Source of the DNA: Conus ventricosus
Lineage: Eukaryota; Mollusca; Gastropoda; Neogastropoda; Conidae
Length of the DNA: 64,000 bases
Assembly (NCBI GenBank): GCA_018398815.1
Contig: JAFLJL010014684.1
Location: 1 to 64,000 of the forward strand
Reading direction: 5' to 3'
Position numbers and translations under genes: made by a program. The notes beneath the pieces are model-generated. The model had not been told where the DNA came from. It made no database searches and saw nothing but the letters and a program-made list of their open reading frames with translations. The stretch's first letter is position 1. The number at the start of each line of letters is the position of its first letter. Below are positions 22,861 through 34,013 of this stretch, piece by piece.

Positions 22861-25800
22861 CTGTCACTGCGTTGAAGTCAACACACAAAGTCATTCATTT
22901 CATACAACTCTTTAATATACATTTTCTAAAAACCCATCTGAAATTTTGTTAAAAATCTTTCCACTATAAAATCTCAGATCCGATGAAAAATGTTGATCTC
23001 CTTCAAGAATTCAAAGATTGCATCAGGTGGAACATCTTGGAATCTGCTGTAAAGTGTTTGTGCCTCACATCATGCAAGTCCCAACACTCTAAAACAATAT
23101 GTTTCTTTGTGAGTGGTACATGACATATGCACTACAGAGCTTCTTCACTCTTTAAAAGGTATGAATGAGTAAAATACGAATGGCCGGCGTGCAGCCGGCA
23201 TAGAATCATTTCTTCTTTGCGACCACCAGACATGGATGAGAGGAACTCTTTTAGGTTTGGACGGATCTGAAAGAGTTTGTTATCCATCTGTGTATTCCAA
23301 TCGTTCTGCCAGAGGTCTCTGACATAATTACTAACTTTTGGTTTCAGATCTGTGCAGGGGATAGATATGTTAGACTGTTTCCCTGTTGTGGCAGTCTTAG
23401 CCATTTCATTCCCTCCGATGCCAACATGACTGGGAACTAAGCCAGAATGTTGGGACCTTTCCACTTTCAATGTAGCAAAAAGTTAAAACACAGGTGTAGA
23501 AGTTCGGGGTGATGGAGGTTTTACGGCCAGCTATGGCCTCCAAAGCTGACAGCGAATCAGACAAAACCAGAAAGTCCTTCTTTGTAGACTGAGAGATTAT
23601 CTTCAGTGCTAGAACCAGAGCTGTAAGTCAGCAGAGTAAACCGAAGCATCTGATGGAATATATTCTGATGACATTTGTTGAGGAGCACCAGGGCAATAGG
23701 CTGCACAGGCAGACTTGGAACTGTCGGTGAATATTTTCTGAAAGGATAGGAATTTGAACAGAGATCTGTAAACAATTGCCTTGTATGCCAGAGAGCTTGT
23801 GGATTCTTTGCGAAAAGCTGCAAGATCAAAGCAAATTTCTGGTGTGAAAAAGGTCCATGGGGCCTATCTGGAAACTTGGAGAAGTCAGACACAAGTCCTA
23901 GATCAAGACCTGCATTCTGCGCACGAGGCTGCATACAAAGACCAAACAGAGGAATACAGTTGGATTTTTAAAAATTTACTTTGAAACCGAGGGTTAAAAA
24001 CACAGTCGTAGGTAGGGTTTTCCGGTTCAGAGAACAGTCTGACACAGTAGTTTGAAGGATAGTTTCAGCCTGCGGTTGAATAACGACGGTTCACCTGCTT
24101 CTGCATACAGACTGTACACAGGGGTGGTGTGGAATGCTCCAAGACAGAGACGAAGCCCTTGATGGTAATACGGTCCAAGAGTTTCAGGTAAGAGGGTCTT
24201 GTAGAGCCGTACATAGCACAACCATAGTCCAGTTTAGAACGGACTAAGGCTCTGTAAAGGTGCAGCAAAGTTTTCTTATCAGCACCCCAGTCAGTGTGTG
24301 GTACACCCGCAGAATGTTCTGGCAAGAAGTTTTTAGGTTTTTAATGTGACTAAGAAAGGAGTTTTTGGTCGAAAATAACTCCTAGAAATTTGGCCTCTTT
24401 GACAGTTGGGATGGGAGATTTCCCTACTTGGATTTCAGGATCTGCAAAAAACTAACGAAAATTATGGAAGTGAATGCATTGTGTCATAGTAGCAGAAAAA
24501 GTGAAGCCGTTTTCTTCTGCCCACTGATGAATTTTATCTACACAAAGTTGGAGTCTGCGCTGAACACGCGGGTACAAGCTTTCACTTGCATAGACAGCAA
24601 AATCATCGACAAACAATGAGCAGTCAGAACCCTGCTGAACTGAATTAACAATGTTGTTGATTTGATGCCAAAGGGGCATGAAACAGTATGCTCCCTTGTG
24701 GAACACCAAACTCCTGCTCATGAACATCAGAGAGAGTGGTGCCAACCTGAACCTGGAATTGTCGTTCTGCCAAAAATTTTTTTTTTTAAGTGGAAGATGA
24801 CCCCGAAAACCAAGATCATGGAGATCATAAAGTATCCCACATTTCCAGGTGGTATTGTAGGCCTTCTCCAAATCAAAGAAAATAGCCACTGCATGTTGTT
24901 TATTTAGAAAGGCGTTTCAAGTGTAGATTCCAGATGGATCAAAATAATGGTCCACTGTAGTTTGATGTTTGAGGAAGCCACACTGTTCTTTCGGCAGAAG
25001 GCTGTCAGTTTCAAGTTTCCACATGAGTCAAGCATCGACTATTTTTTCCAGCAGTCTGCAGATACAGCTGGTCAAAGCTATCGGATGGTAATTTGATGGG
25101 TTCGAAAGATCTTTTCCTGGTTTGCAAATAGGTATGATGAGGGCTTTTCACCAAGAAGGTGGAAAGAATCCAGTATGTCCATACATGGTTGTATGCGTGT
25201 AGCAGGATGTTCAGACCTTTTTGTGAAAGATGTTTCAAAAGTTTATAGAGGATTTCGTCTATACCAGGAAAGCAATCGCTGCAAGAAAGTAAGGTGGTTT
25301 CAATTCGTTTAAAGTGAAAGGAAGATTGTAGTCTTCCATGTTGTCTGATGAAAAGTTGCATGGTGATTTTTCTTTGAGGGCTTTGTTTTTGAGAAAACAG
25401 GCTCATTTGTTACAAGAAGAGGAATTCATTTTAATAGTTGAAGCAAGCAGATTGGCAACCACTTTTTTCTCTGTTATTAAAGAGTCAGAAAACTTGAGAC
25501 GGTTCACAGTGGGCAGGTGTTCTTCCTTTAATGTTCCTGATGATTTTCCACACCTTTTTCTTCAATGTTTTGGATGTGAAACTTGAGCAAAATTGTTTTC
25601 AAGATAAACGTTTACTGGTTTTATAAATGTGTTTGGATTTTGCTCTCAGTTTCTGATGCGCTCGATGTTGGGCATCGATGGTCTGCGGGAGACCCAACAT
25701 TGAGCTCTTTTGTGGGCTTTGTTAATTTCCTTGCATTCAGAGCTCAACCAAGGAATTTTTGGCATTAGGGGCTTCTTGGAAGATGTGGGAATGGTTGACT

Positions 25801-25877
25801 TTGCGCAATTCAGTATGATATCTGAAAGACTTCCTGCCGGATCTTCACTTTGCAGGATCTTGTCCTCTTCCAGAACA

Positions 25878-25881
25878 TTAA
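25878..25881. repeat. TTAA duplication of the second piggyBac element (partner 27169-27172)
   Basis: Joining the flanks with one TTAA gives DWYLFATTFLNVLEEDKI in frame in LINE ORF2. Confidence 0.9.
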
Positions 25882-27168
25882 CCCTCTTTTGTATGCACCT
25901 TACTCACCTTACTTAGACTGAAATCATACGGTAAGGGACATAACTCTGTAATTTTACCATACCTCCTTATTTAAAAGTATATTTTAAAGCAAACTAAAGC
26001 AAGAAAAATATATGTAAAAATTGTTTTTATGTTCTGTGTAATTTGTTCTTGCTTGTAAACTGATATGATGATGTTTACTGTGCCATTGTATTCTTTAAAA
26101 ATTATTAAAGATGAAATTTCACAACCAACTTTGTTTTGCGTTGACACTTACCTTCACTCATCTTCTCATATATTACACAATTTTCACAAAACAGAACACA
26201 AATATCAATGCAAGTATCATGTGTTCACACACACCATGTATCTATGTCACTCAGAACAGGTTTGCAGGCAGCAAAATTGATTATTTACACAGTAATAACA
26301 CACAAAAAAAAGAAAGAAAATGTATACGTATCTGTCACAGCAATCAGTATCACAAACTGTCCAGGTCTTCACTGCACAGGCCTGACCAGTACAGTCTCTG
26401 TCTTGGCAGCTTGTGAATTCCCATCATTACTGCTATAGCAATATACAGCTTCATTTCTTCTACTGTTGCTTCACGCCATTTAGAATCTAGTTTTCCCTTT
26501 TCTTCCTGAACTTGCTGAGCATACAGATTTGTTTCTTCAGCCAAGGTCTGAAAAAACGTTCTGGTAAAAGGAGATGAAAATAATCAAGAGGCGAAGCATC
26601 GACCGGCAAATCATGTTTTGGCCCTACATCTTCACAAAATTGATCAATTTGAAAATCTTTCAATGAACTAGACCACGTACCAGAAGTTTCACGGTCTTGT
26701 AGCACCGGTGCTTCTTCGTCATCTTCCGAACTAGATTCCGATGAATTGTGGTTCATCAAACGCACCACATCATCCCAATCAATTATCTAGGTCACTTTCA
26801 TCGGCAGGCTTCACTTGCTGCAATTCATCTCGCGTAAATCCTTCAAAATCCGACTCCTCTTCGTCACTGTCTCCCATTATGGAACGCCAAAATCTTTCTG
26901 CAGCCATGCTGACGAACGCTACTTTTCTGGCAAACTTGAAAATTCAATAACTCGACAACCACTGCACTGATCGACACGCGGTTTGTTGCAAAAGGAAGCG
27001 GAAATGAGCAGAAAAAAGGAAGTCATGTTCTCGCGAGATCTCCGTTCCATGGTAAACATGGCTGCCCCCATAAAGTGCGTGGTCATTCATGAGGCGCTCA
27101 CGGGCGCTTAATGTTTCGGGTAACCGACTTCCGGCGGGGCGCTAGCGGGCGTTCTACTGTTAAGAGGG
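25882..27168 (-). mobile_element. piggyBac deletion derivative inside LINE ORF2
   Basis: 1287 bp between TTAA copies. The ends are CCCTCTTTTG on the left and CCCTCTTAAC (reverse complement) on the right, forming a short inverted repeat. It keeps the 5' third of a transposase gene and the 3' end, with the middle deleted. Its ends are homologous to the smaller element at 28510-29176, so both belong to one family, distinct from the piggyBac in Polinton A. Confidence 0.9.
26350..26907 (-). pseudogene. piggyBac transposase, N-terminal fragment
   Basis: Starts at 26907 (MAAERFWRSIMGDSDEEESD), with an acidic N-terminus, SSESSSEDDEEAPVL and then PLDYFHLLLPE. The conserved ETNLYAQQVQE..KW..ATVEEMKLYIAI..MGIHKLPRQRLYW block is followed by a stop at 26350. 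The catalytic Asp domain and Cys-rich tail are absent. Two one-base breaks (near 26550 and 26770) disrupt the frame. It cannot encode an active enzyme. Confidence 0.88.
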
Positions 27169-27511
27169 TTAAGAAACGTAGTGGCAAAGAGGTACCAATC
27201 TGCTTTGTTAAAATTGAGGCTTTCTGGTAAGGACTCACTCTCTATATTTGTATACCGAAGCAACACAGGAAAAAGGTCGCTACCATGTAGGTCCTCATCA
27301 ACCTCCCAAACAAAATCCAGAAACAAAGAAGGGCCACAAACAGAAAGATCCAGACAAGATGTGGTTCCATTAGGTGAGTGAAAGTAAGTTGGCGATTTCC
27401 CATTCAAGACGCACAAATCAAGCTCTGAAAACACTTCCCAGGGTTCCTGCAGACTCCCAAGAACAAATTCAAGGATTTTTCAAAGGGCGTTTATTTGATT
27501 TCAAAATTCAA

Positions 27512-28500
27512 GACAAGAGGTGGCACGAAAATTAAACCATCATTCTTTTTAAAACTTCATTTTTTCTACTTGTTTGTTAAAAAAAAATGGAATAAACATA
27601 TTTGGTCGATTTCAAAGCTCTTGTGTGATTTGGGGACTACATATGGGGGCAAAATGATGAAAAATGAAGAAAAAAAAAGGTTCATGACAAGAACTGTACT
27701 TGTATCATAGCAGACATGTTAGGCACTTGAAACATGACTTTTCTTGTTCCCTCTCCCCCCCTCAAGTCCAAATCTTTGCCAGACAGTTCAGTTGTTGGCC
27801 TGCGTTTTGTTTTTTCCCCCACTATTAGATTGTTCGTCTATGTATTTGTCTGACTTTATTCAGTTTAAAAGGCTGTGCCAGTCTTGAATAAAAGTTACTC
27901 TGTGTTAGGTTTCCTTATGGGAGCAAAACATACCCCACTTGTTTACTGTTTTTCTTGTTTTGCTGAGCTATAGTAATGCAGTTACAAAACAATTTTTATA
28001 TATCGTTTTGCTGAGCTATAGTAATGTAGTTTTTGAAAGGATTTTTATATATGTAAACTGCTTTGTTTTTCAAAATTTCTTTTCCATATGGTGGCCATCC
28101 GGCTTCGCGTTTCATTGCTTTTGAATTATTCCAATAGAAAAAGGAAATAATACATGCTGTTTTGACTTATAGATAAATATAATTGCATGCAGAAATCATT
28201 TCTGATCAAAAGAAATTTTTTTTACCAAGCTAGCTAGTCTGGATCCAGAGACATTGTACTCCTTGCACATCAACCGTTGTTGAAAAAAGTGATTTTGATA
28301 AAACGGTGTTTGAAAATAAAGAAGTTAAGCAATTTTCACACACACCTCCTTTAAATAAAGTCCTTTTTTACTTCGAAAAATGTGAAAATAGACAAAATGA
28401 ACACCACAGATGGTTTTCAACAGACTTTCTTGAGCACAAAAACACATAAAACCCAAAACATGATTTTTGAAACAAAATGGTAAAATTTTCGTGCCACCTC
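27512..28500. repeat. inverted repeat GAGGTGGCACGAAAATT bounding about 1 kb within the hAT-like element
   Basis: GAGGTGGCACGAAAATTAAACC near 27515 is matched inverted by GGTAAAATTTTCGTGCCACCTC near 28480-28500. The sequence between is AT-rich, without coding potential beyond chance. It may be an internal palindromic structure of the host element or another nested element with no visible duplication. Confidence 0.45.
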
Positions 28501-28509
28501 TCCCCTTAA

Positions 28510-29176
28510 CCCTCTTGACAAGTGCGCGCCCACTAGCACCCAACCGGAAAATCACACGGCCAAAAGGCTGAGCGCCCGGTAAAACACGTGGCAACAATGG
28601 GCGCCGCCATGTTTCTCGTAGAAAAGGAAGTCTCGCGAGGACGTGACTTCCTTCTTCTGTAGCCATTTACTTCCGTTTGCAAAAAAAAACGCGAGTCGAT
28701 ACGTGCCGTAGTTTCTCAAATTACGAATTTTTTAAGTTTTGTGGTCGAAATGCTGTTTTTCACCATCGCTAACCTTGATTTCTGCCGTTCTATAACGAGA
28801 TTTAGTGATGGAGATACTGTGATTTGTAGGATTTACGGCATAAGACTTAGTGAAAGTGCTGGGCAATGAAGCTTATAGTGACCTAGATTTCGACTGGGAT
28901 GAGGTTCCAGGTATGATAAACAACGATTCGGAAGAAGTTCTGAAGAAGATTTTTTCCCCCCCCCGTGTAAATGGCTCATGTGATATTCTTTCAAACTTAT
29001 GATATAGCAACATACATATTCGAAGGAAGTTTTAAAATTATTTTCATTTCACTATTTCCTTTCCTCTCTTTTAAATTAATTTTTAAATTGGGCAACCATG
29101 TTCAAATTACGGAGTTACTTACCTTGCCCATGGTTTTCGGCGTAACTAAGCTCAGGTAAGTGCATACAAAAGGAGG
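28510..29176 (+). mobile_element. 667-bp piggyBac derivative nested in the hAT-like element
   Basis: TTAA flanks (28506-28509, 29177-29180), with ends CCCTCTTGACAAGTG and inverted CCTCCTTTTGTATGCAC. The first 230 bp match, with divergence, the 5' end of the element at 25882-27168 (GCCATGTTT, TCTCGCGAG, TGACTTCCTTCTT blocks). The last part matches its 3' end. A remnant acidic coding start (LDFDWDEVPG, near 28890) remains. This is a MITE-sized internal deletion product. Confidence 0.85.
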
Positions 29177-29203
29177 TTAAGGCTACACGACTCGTGTAAA
29201 AAT

Positions 29204-29492
29204 AGAAAAAAGAAATGGCAGTTTGATTTTTCTGCGTTCAGGTTGATGAAAAAAATTATCTTAAAACAAATTTTACAAACATTGTCACGATCCTGGATTG
29301 TTGTTGGCGATTTGACCAAGGAGATAATTTGCAACTTTATCAATTTTGATGAAGTTACAAATGATCTCCCTTGGTAAAATTGCAGAAGATCCAGGATCAC
29401 GACGAATGTTTGTAAAAATTTGTTTTTAGATTGTTTTTCATTAACCTGAGCGCAGAAAAATCAAGCTGCCATTTCTTTTTGCACATTAAAGA
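29204..29492. repeat. long foldback (imperfect palindrome), about 290 bp
   Basis: AAAGAAATGGCAGTTTGATT near 29208 is complementary to AATCAAGCTGCCATTTCTTT near 29460-29480. The arms also pair through CAAATTTTACAAACATT and GATCCTGGAT, with the centre near 29345. RNA or single-stranded DNA would form a hairpin over 130 bp long. Confidence 0.85.
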
Positions 29493-30119
29493 TTTTTGGA
29501 GCTGATGGCTTGATTTTCAAAGGCTTTCAAGGAGGTTTGGTCAACAGAACCACATTTTATTGATTTTCAAAGGTTTTTCAAGGTCTTAAAATTCCCTGTC
29601 AGAATTCAAAGAGTTTCAAGGAGTTTCAAGGAGCATACGAACCCTGCTTCCTCTAAAAGCAGACCCCTTGGTGAAGATCTTTCACTTCCCCATGGAGGAG
29701 AGTGACCATTCGGATCGCCTAATAGCAGGAAGGGTCAAGGAAACTGCTCTAAGAGTGAAATGAGGTCCCGTTTGGTCACACAGATATTTGGAGACAGACA
29801 CAAGCTACAGATAGTTATTGTTTTGTGGGGAGTAACCCGAGCTGCCACTGCCTGAAGTGGAGTCTGCAAAGCAACTGGGCTGTACAGAACAGAGTTGTGA
29901 ATGAATAAGGCTACCCCGCCAGCAGCGCCATGTTCCAACAGTTTGTGCAGGTTGATTTAGGAAGCTGTAGCCAGAAAATGGGAAAGTTTTGTCAGACCTT
30001 AGTAGACTTTCTTGCAGTGAAACTAGCACAGGCCTAGCTTCCTGGCACAAAAGCTGCAGTTCTTCATAATTGGAATACAGTCCCCTTATGTACCATTGCA
30101 AGACGGTTTCCATTTTTGT

Positions 30120-31518
30120 TGAGGACTTTTTTTAATCTGTCTGGTGGAACTGGTAATTTTTTCTTCCCCGTTCGGGACGAACTCAATGATCTTGGTGGCA
30201 TGGTGGAGGCTTTCCTTTGCACTCCACCAATGCCACTTTGGTCGAAGCCACTGTCAGAGCGCCTCCTTTGGGAGGTGGTCTCAGCTTGGCGGCGTCTCGG
30301 GGCGAACCCCTTGCTGGCTAGCCCGCCACAGCCGCAGGCTTAGTGGATGCACTGGAAATGCACCCTTTGGTAAATTAAAGGCCCCCATCAATAGCCGTTT
30401 TCTTTTGCGATGTATTAGAAACCAGAAGACATTTCAGCGGTTCGAGACCACATGGGTCTGTTTGAACACTGGTTTCCACCGAAAGTGCTCTGAGTGATTT
30501 TTTCACAGCTGTCGAAAAAAGGAGTTGAGTTCCCTTCTACTCCTGCACCAATTTTTTGGCTTCGAAGAACGAAATCTTTTTTTTGTTTTATGCGCTGGAT
30601 TTTGCTTTCTATTCGGCAAACAGGGCAGTCTTCTGAAGAAGGGTGGTCACCATCACAGTTCACGCATTTTGTGGATTCACATCCGCCCTCATGAACTGCT
30701 TTGCTGCAGGTGGCACACGCCTCCTCTCCCAGGCATTTCTCCTTGACGTGACCAAATCGTTGACATCTGAAGCACCTCAGTGGGGATGGTACATACAGGG
30801 CTACTTTTACTCTTAGGTGTCCCACCTTTATGGACTCTGGAAGAGTCGGTTTGGCGAAGGCGAGGAACAGAGTATTTTCGGTTTCCTCTCTGCACCTTTT
30901 CGGAAAGTCGCCCTCCTGACCTCTACCACTCCTTGATCAGCCAACTCAGCTTTTATTTCTCTTTCAGATATCCCAAACAACTCTCGGCAATGGATGACAC
31001 CTTTCGAGGAGTTAAGAATTTTGTGAGGGGACACCCAGATTGGGTAATTCACAAGACTTGCTGACTTTAATTAGTTCTCTGAGTGGGCTTTTCGGTCAAC
31101 CTCCATGAGCAGGGAACCATGCTTCAACCTCTTGACTGATTTCAGCTCTGCCCCTGCAAGACCTTTCAGCCCCTTTGCAACAGCAATGGGACTCAACTTC
31201 GTAACCGGTCATTCACTATCTGCCGACTGGATTATCAGCCAAGAGGGCCAAGCGGCAAGTGTCTTCTGGACTTCGTGTCCGAGTCCGAGTCCATGTCCCT
31301 TGAAGGGTCGGAACCCAGTTTTCTTCTCTTTCCTGTTTTAGTAGTTTTGGGGCCATGAAGGTATTTAAATACTGGCAGAGATATAAACGGTCACCCCAGG
31401 AGAGCTGCCGTGCTGGGGAAGGGACAATGGATGGCCATAGTATGGCGTCCATGAGCCTGGTACTGTCCCGCATGAAAACCAGACAGTGCACCTTAGCAAC
31501 TGAAGTGGGATCAGCCAC
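30120..31518 (-). pseudogene. LINE ORF1: gag-like nucleic-acid-binding protein with CCHC knuckles
   Basis: Starts MADPTSVAKVHCLVFMRDST at 31518. The C-terminal part (30415-30825) has three Cys/His knuckles in series: CFRCQRFGHVKEKC, CATCSKAVHEGGC and CVNCDGDHPSSEDC. This is the arrangement in ORF1 of I-, Nimb- and Jockey-type LINEs, which coats the element RNA. Stops near 31216 and frame changes near 31050 and 30830 break it. The ORF1 end overlaps the ORF2 start region at about 30113. Confidence 0.82.
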
Positions 31519-31946
31519 TCAGCCCCTCACCTGGTAACTGTAGCTTGGGCTTCCCTGCTGCTTACGGCAGCGACTCAAGTATCAGAGAAAAAAAGAGTGT
31601 GGAAAAGAAGGCTTGAAGGGGAGACAGAGAGAGAAAAGATCCGTTAAGAAATGCAGAAGACAGAATTGGAAAAAGGTGGGTTGCTATTTGTCAGGGCCCT
31701 CACTTTTAACCTTTTTGGCATGGGAGACCCCTATCAGGGGCATCAATTCCTACCACGTAGTGCTTAGGCCAGTCAGCAATTGGTATACAGGCCTAGAACC
31801 ATTGACAACAACTAACCATTACTAGTTGAGTATTCATGCCCCCATCAGCAAAGCCTAAGGGATCACTGGACCATGCAAGCCCTCTGACCATGGCAAGGTT
31901 GCAACTCCAGAAAGGTGGTGATGGCCGATGGTGAAGCATATAGAAG

Positions 31947-32946
31947 NNNNNNNNNNNNNNNNNNNNNNNNNNNNNNNNNNNNNNNNNNNNNNNNNNNNNN
32001 NNNNNNNNNNNNNNNNNNNNNNNNNNNNNNNNNNNNNNNNNNNNNNNNNNNNNNNNNNNNNNNNNNNNNNNNNNNNNNNNNNNNNNNNNNNNNNNNNNNN
32101 NNNNNNNNNNNNNNNNNNNNNNNNNNNNNNNNNNNNNNNNNNNNNNNNNNNNNNNNNNNNNNNNNNNNNNNNNNNNNNNNNNNNNNNNNNNNNNNNNNNN
32201 NNNNNNNNNNNNNNNNNNNNNNNNNNNNNNNNNNNNNNNNNNNNNNNNNNNNNNNNNNNNNNNNNNNNNNNNNNNNNNNNNNNNNNNNNNNNNNNNNNNN
32301 NNNNNNNNNNNNNNNNNNNNNNNNNNNNNNNNNNNNNNNNNNNNNNNNNNNNNNNNNNNNNNNNNNNNNNNNNNNNNNNNNNNNNNNNNNNNNNNNNNNN
32401 NNNNNNNNNNNNNNNNNNNNNNNNNNNNNNNNNNNNNNNNNNNNNNNNNNNNNNNNNNNNNNNNNNNNNNNNNNNNNNNNNNNNNNNNNNNNNNNNNNNN
32501 NNNNNNNNNNNNNNNNNNNNNNNNNNNNNNNNNNNNNNNNNNNNNNNNNNNNNNNNNNNNNNNNNNNNNNNNNNNNNNNNNNNNNNNNNNNNNNNNNNNN
32601 NNNNNNNNNNNNNNNNNNNNNNNNNNNNNNNNNNNNNNNNNNNNNNNNNNNNNNNNNNNNNNNNNNNNNNNNNNNNNNNNNNNNNNNNNNNNNNNNNNNN
32701 NNNNNNNNNNNNNNNNNNNNNNNNNNNNNNNNNNNNNNNNNNNNNNNNNNNNNNNNNNNNNNNNNNNNNNNNNNNNNNNNNNNNNNNNNNNNNNNNNNNN
32801 NNNNNNNNNNNNNNNNNNNNNNNNNNNNNNNNNNNNNNNNNNNNNNNNNNNNNNNNNNNNNNNNNNNNNNNNNNNNNNNNNNNNNNNNNNNNNNNNNNNN
32901 NNNNNNNNNNNNNNNNNNNNNNNNNNNNNNNNNNNNNNNNNNNNNN
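31947..32946. other. assembly gap, exactly 1000 N
   Basis: A run of 1000 N is a scaffold gap of nominal length, so true distance is unknown. Sequence on the two sides differs in quality and content. Confidence 1.
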
Positions 32947-33017
32947 CTGGCCCCCAGCCCTTTTTTTTTAACCCATAAAAAAAATTAAATAAAAAACCCA
33001 AATTTTTAAAATAACAA

Positions 33018-33690
33018 TCAATAAAAAAAACAAATTTTTAATAAACAAACGTACTGAACGGGGGGGTCATCCGTAAGCATAGTTTGGGCGTGCTTAGTTT
33101 TTTCCCTAACTGCTCTTTTTTTTTTTTTTTAGCTCATCTTTGTCTCTTATTAAAAATTTTTAAAACTTAAACAACTTAAAAACATTTTTGTCCTTAGTGT
33201 AAAAAATACAACTGTTTTTTAACCCTGCAAAAAAAGGGCTTTTAAACACATTATATTTTTAAATTTAAAAAAACCACACAAAAAACTAAGGCGTGACCCC
33301 CACTAAAGGCTAGTTTTGGGACAGAGTTTTTCCCTTTTTTTAAAAAGGTCTGGGTTCAGTTTGAACATCAAAAATAATAAAAACATTTTTTCATTTCCCT
33401 CAAATAGTCTATAGAATTTTCCCAAAACAGCCCCGCTCATTTTTGCCCACTGGGAATCAACTAAAAATATATTCCCCGTCGTCCAAAAAAAAATTTTCCT
33501 TTTTTTGAAGACTTTTTTGTGTTTAAAAGGGTTTTGTCAAAATTAACAATGTGCTCGAAATGAAAACCTGTATATTGTTTGTAACAAATCAAGTACGAAT
33601 ACAGTTTTCCCACACCCAGAACCCCCAGATAAGAGAACATGGGGACTTTAGGAAGAAATTTTCAAGCTACCATCGTTTTTTTTTAGAATA
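33018..33690 (-). pseudogene. Polinton-type packaging ATPase of a divergent lineage, fragment
   Basis: On the minus strand the order of motifs parallels the ATPase of copies A and C: a glycine-rich P-loop region (33600-33650) followed by VLDLLQT-like residues (here YLICYKQ), then KLAFSG, KDKN, and PPVQYVCL near 33040. Copy C has GQTGCGKT, LSKLAFSGRHAG, MKDRDSFDE and NPTQYVCL at matching places. DNA identity to those copies is low, so this is a separate Polinton family. The stretch is full of homopolymer runs and frameshifts, typical of poor sequence next to a gap. Confidence 0.65.
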
Positions 33691-33739
33691 TTTTTTTCTA
33701 ACATTTTAATGAGGGGACGTTTTTAAAAACCCTTTTTCT

Positions 33740-34013
33740 TAAATGTTTAACTGGGGGCATCAAAAACCATAAAAAAAATGCATTTCCCCGGGGGGGCTTT
33801 TTCCGTCTGTTTCTTGCGAAAAATTTTTTTTTTATGCCATCTTGCCCAAACCCTTTCTCCATTTCCAAAACAATCTTTGTCAAATGGGGATCTAAAATCG
33901 AGCCACACCCCATATTTTTTTATTAAGTAGCCCTTCGATTTTCCATCATAAAGGCAAGTTTTTTTTACATACCCGATCAACGGCGGGATCTCTTTGCCTA
34001 CCCCAGCGAACAA
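33740..34013 (-). pseudogene. unrecognised fragment upstream of the divergent Polinton ATPase
   Basis: An open minus-strand stretch includes KTCLYDGKSKGYLIKKYGVW and LDFRSPFDKD. Its place upstream of the ATPase on the same strand matches the conserved MSRGPEE gene of the other copies, but I see no sequence match. Sequence quality is poor. Confidence 0.35.

Larger units (their letters stand above)
27440..29646. mobile_element. hAT-like non-autonomous DNA transposon in the LINE endonuclease
   Basis: The ends are CAGGGTTCCTGCAGACTCC on the left and, inverted, CAGGGTTCGTATGCTCC on the right, followed on both inner sides by (T)CAAGGA-rich subterminal repeats. CTTCC flanks both ends (27435-27439, 29647-29651). 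Removing it with one CTTCC joins LLLEE to VFSELDLCVLNG in the LINE endonuclease frame. Terminal CAGGG with a 5-bp duplication fits the hAT5-type groups of marine animals; assignment by termini only. No transposase is present. It contains a piggyBac derivative and a long foldback. Confidence 0.8.
22974..30113 (-). pseudogene. LINE ORF2: endonuclease, reverse transcriptase, RNase H
   Basis: Starts METVLQWYIRGLYSNYEELQ at 30113 (exonuclease-endonuclease-phosphatase fold). GDPNGHS is readable near 29690 and SPTYFHSPNGTTSCLDLS near 27370. The RT region runs about 25860-24060 with FFDLEKAY and SDCSLFVDDFAVYAS, a FVDD active site in place of the common YADD. RALVRSKLDYGCAMYGS is in the thumb/connection. 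RNase H end VPSHVGIGGNEMA is at about 23430, and the final Cys/His motif CHVPLTKKHIVLEC at about 23100. It nicks target DNA and copies its own RNA. Many one-base breaks plus two DNA transposon insertions make it non-functional. Confidence 0.87.
22870..31600 (-). mobile_element. I/Nimb-like non-LTR retrotransposon (LINE), interrupted
   Basis: The minus strand carries ORF1 with CCHC knuckles and ORF2 with AP endonuclease, reverse transcriptase, RNase H and a terminal Cys/His motif. That set is typical of the I superfamily (I, Nimb and relatives). The 3' end is near 22870. The 5' end lies upstream of ORF1 at about 31560-31900, near the assembly gap. It is split by a hAT-like element (27440-29646) and a piggyBac derivative (25882-27168). 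Confidence 0.85.

Noticed and set aside
31793..33001. Very long open frames of 350-400 codons across 31947-32946
   Set aside because: They consist of unknown residues from the run of N and have no coding meaning.
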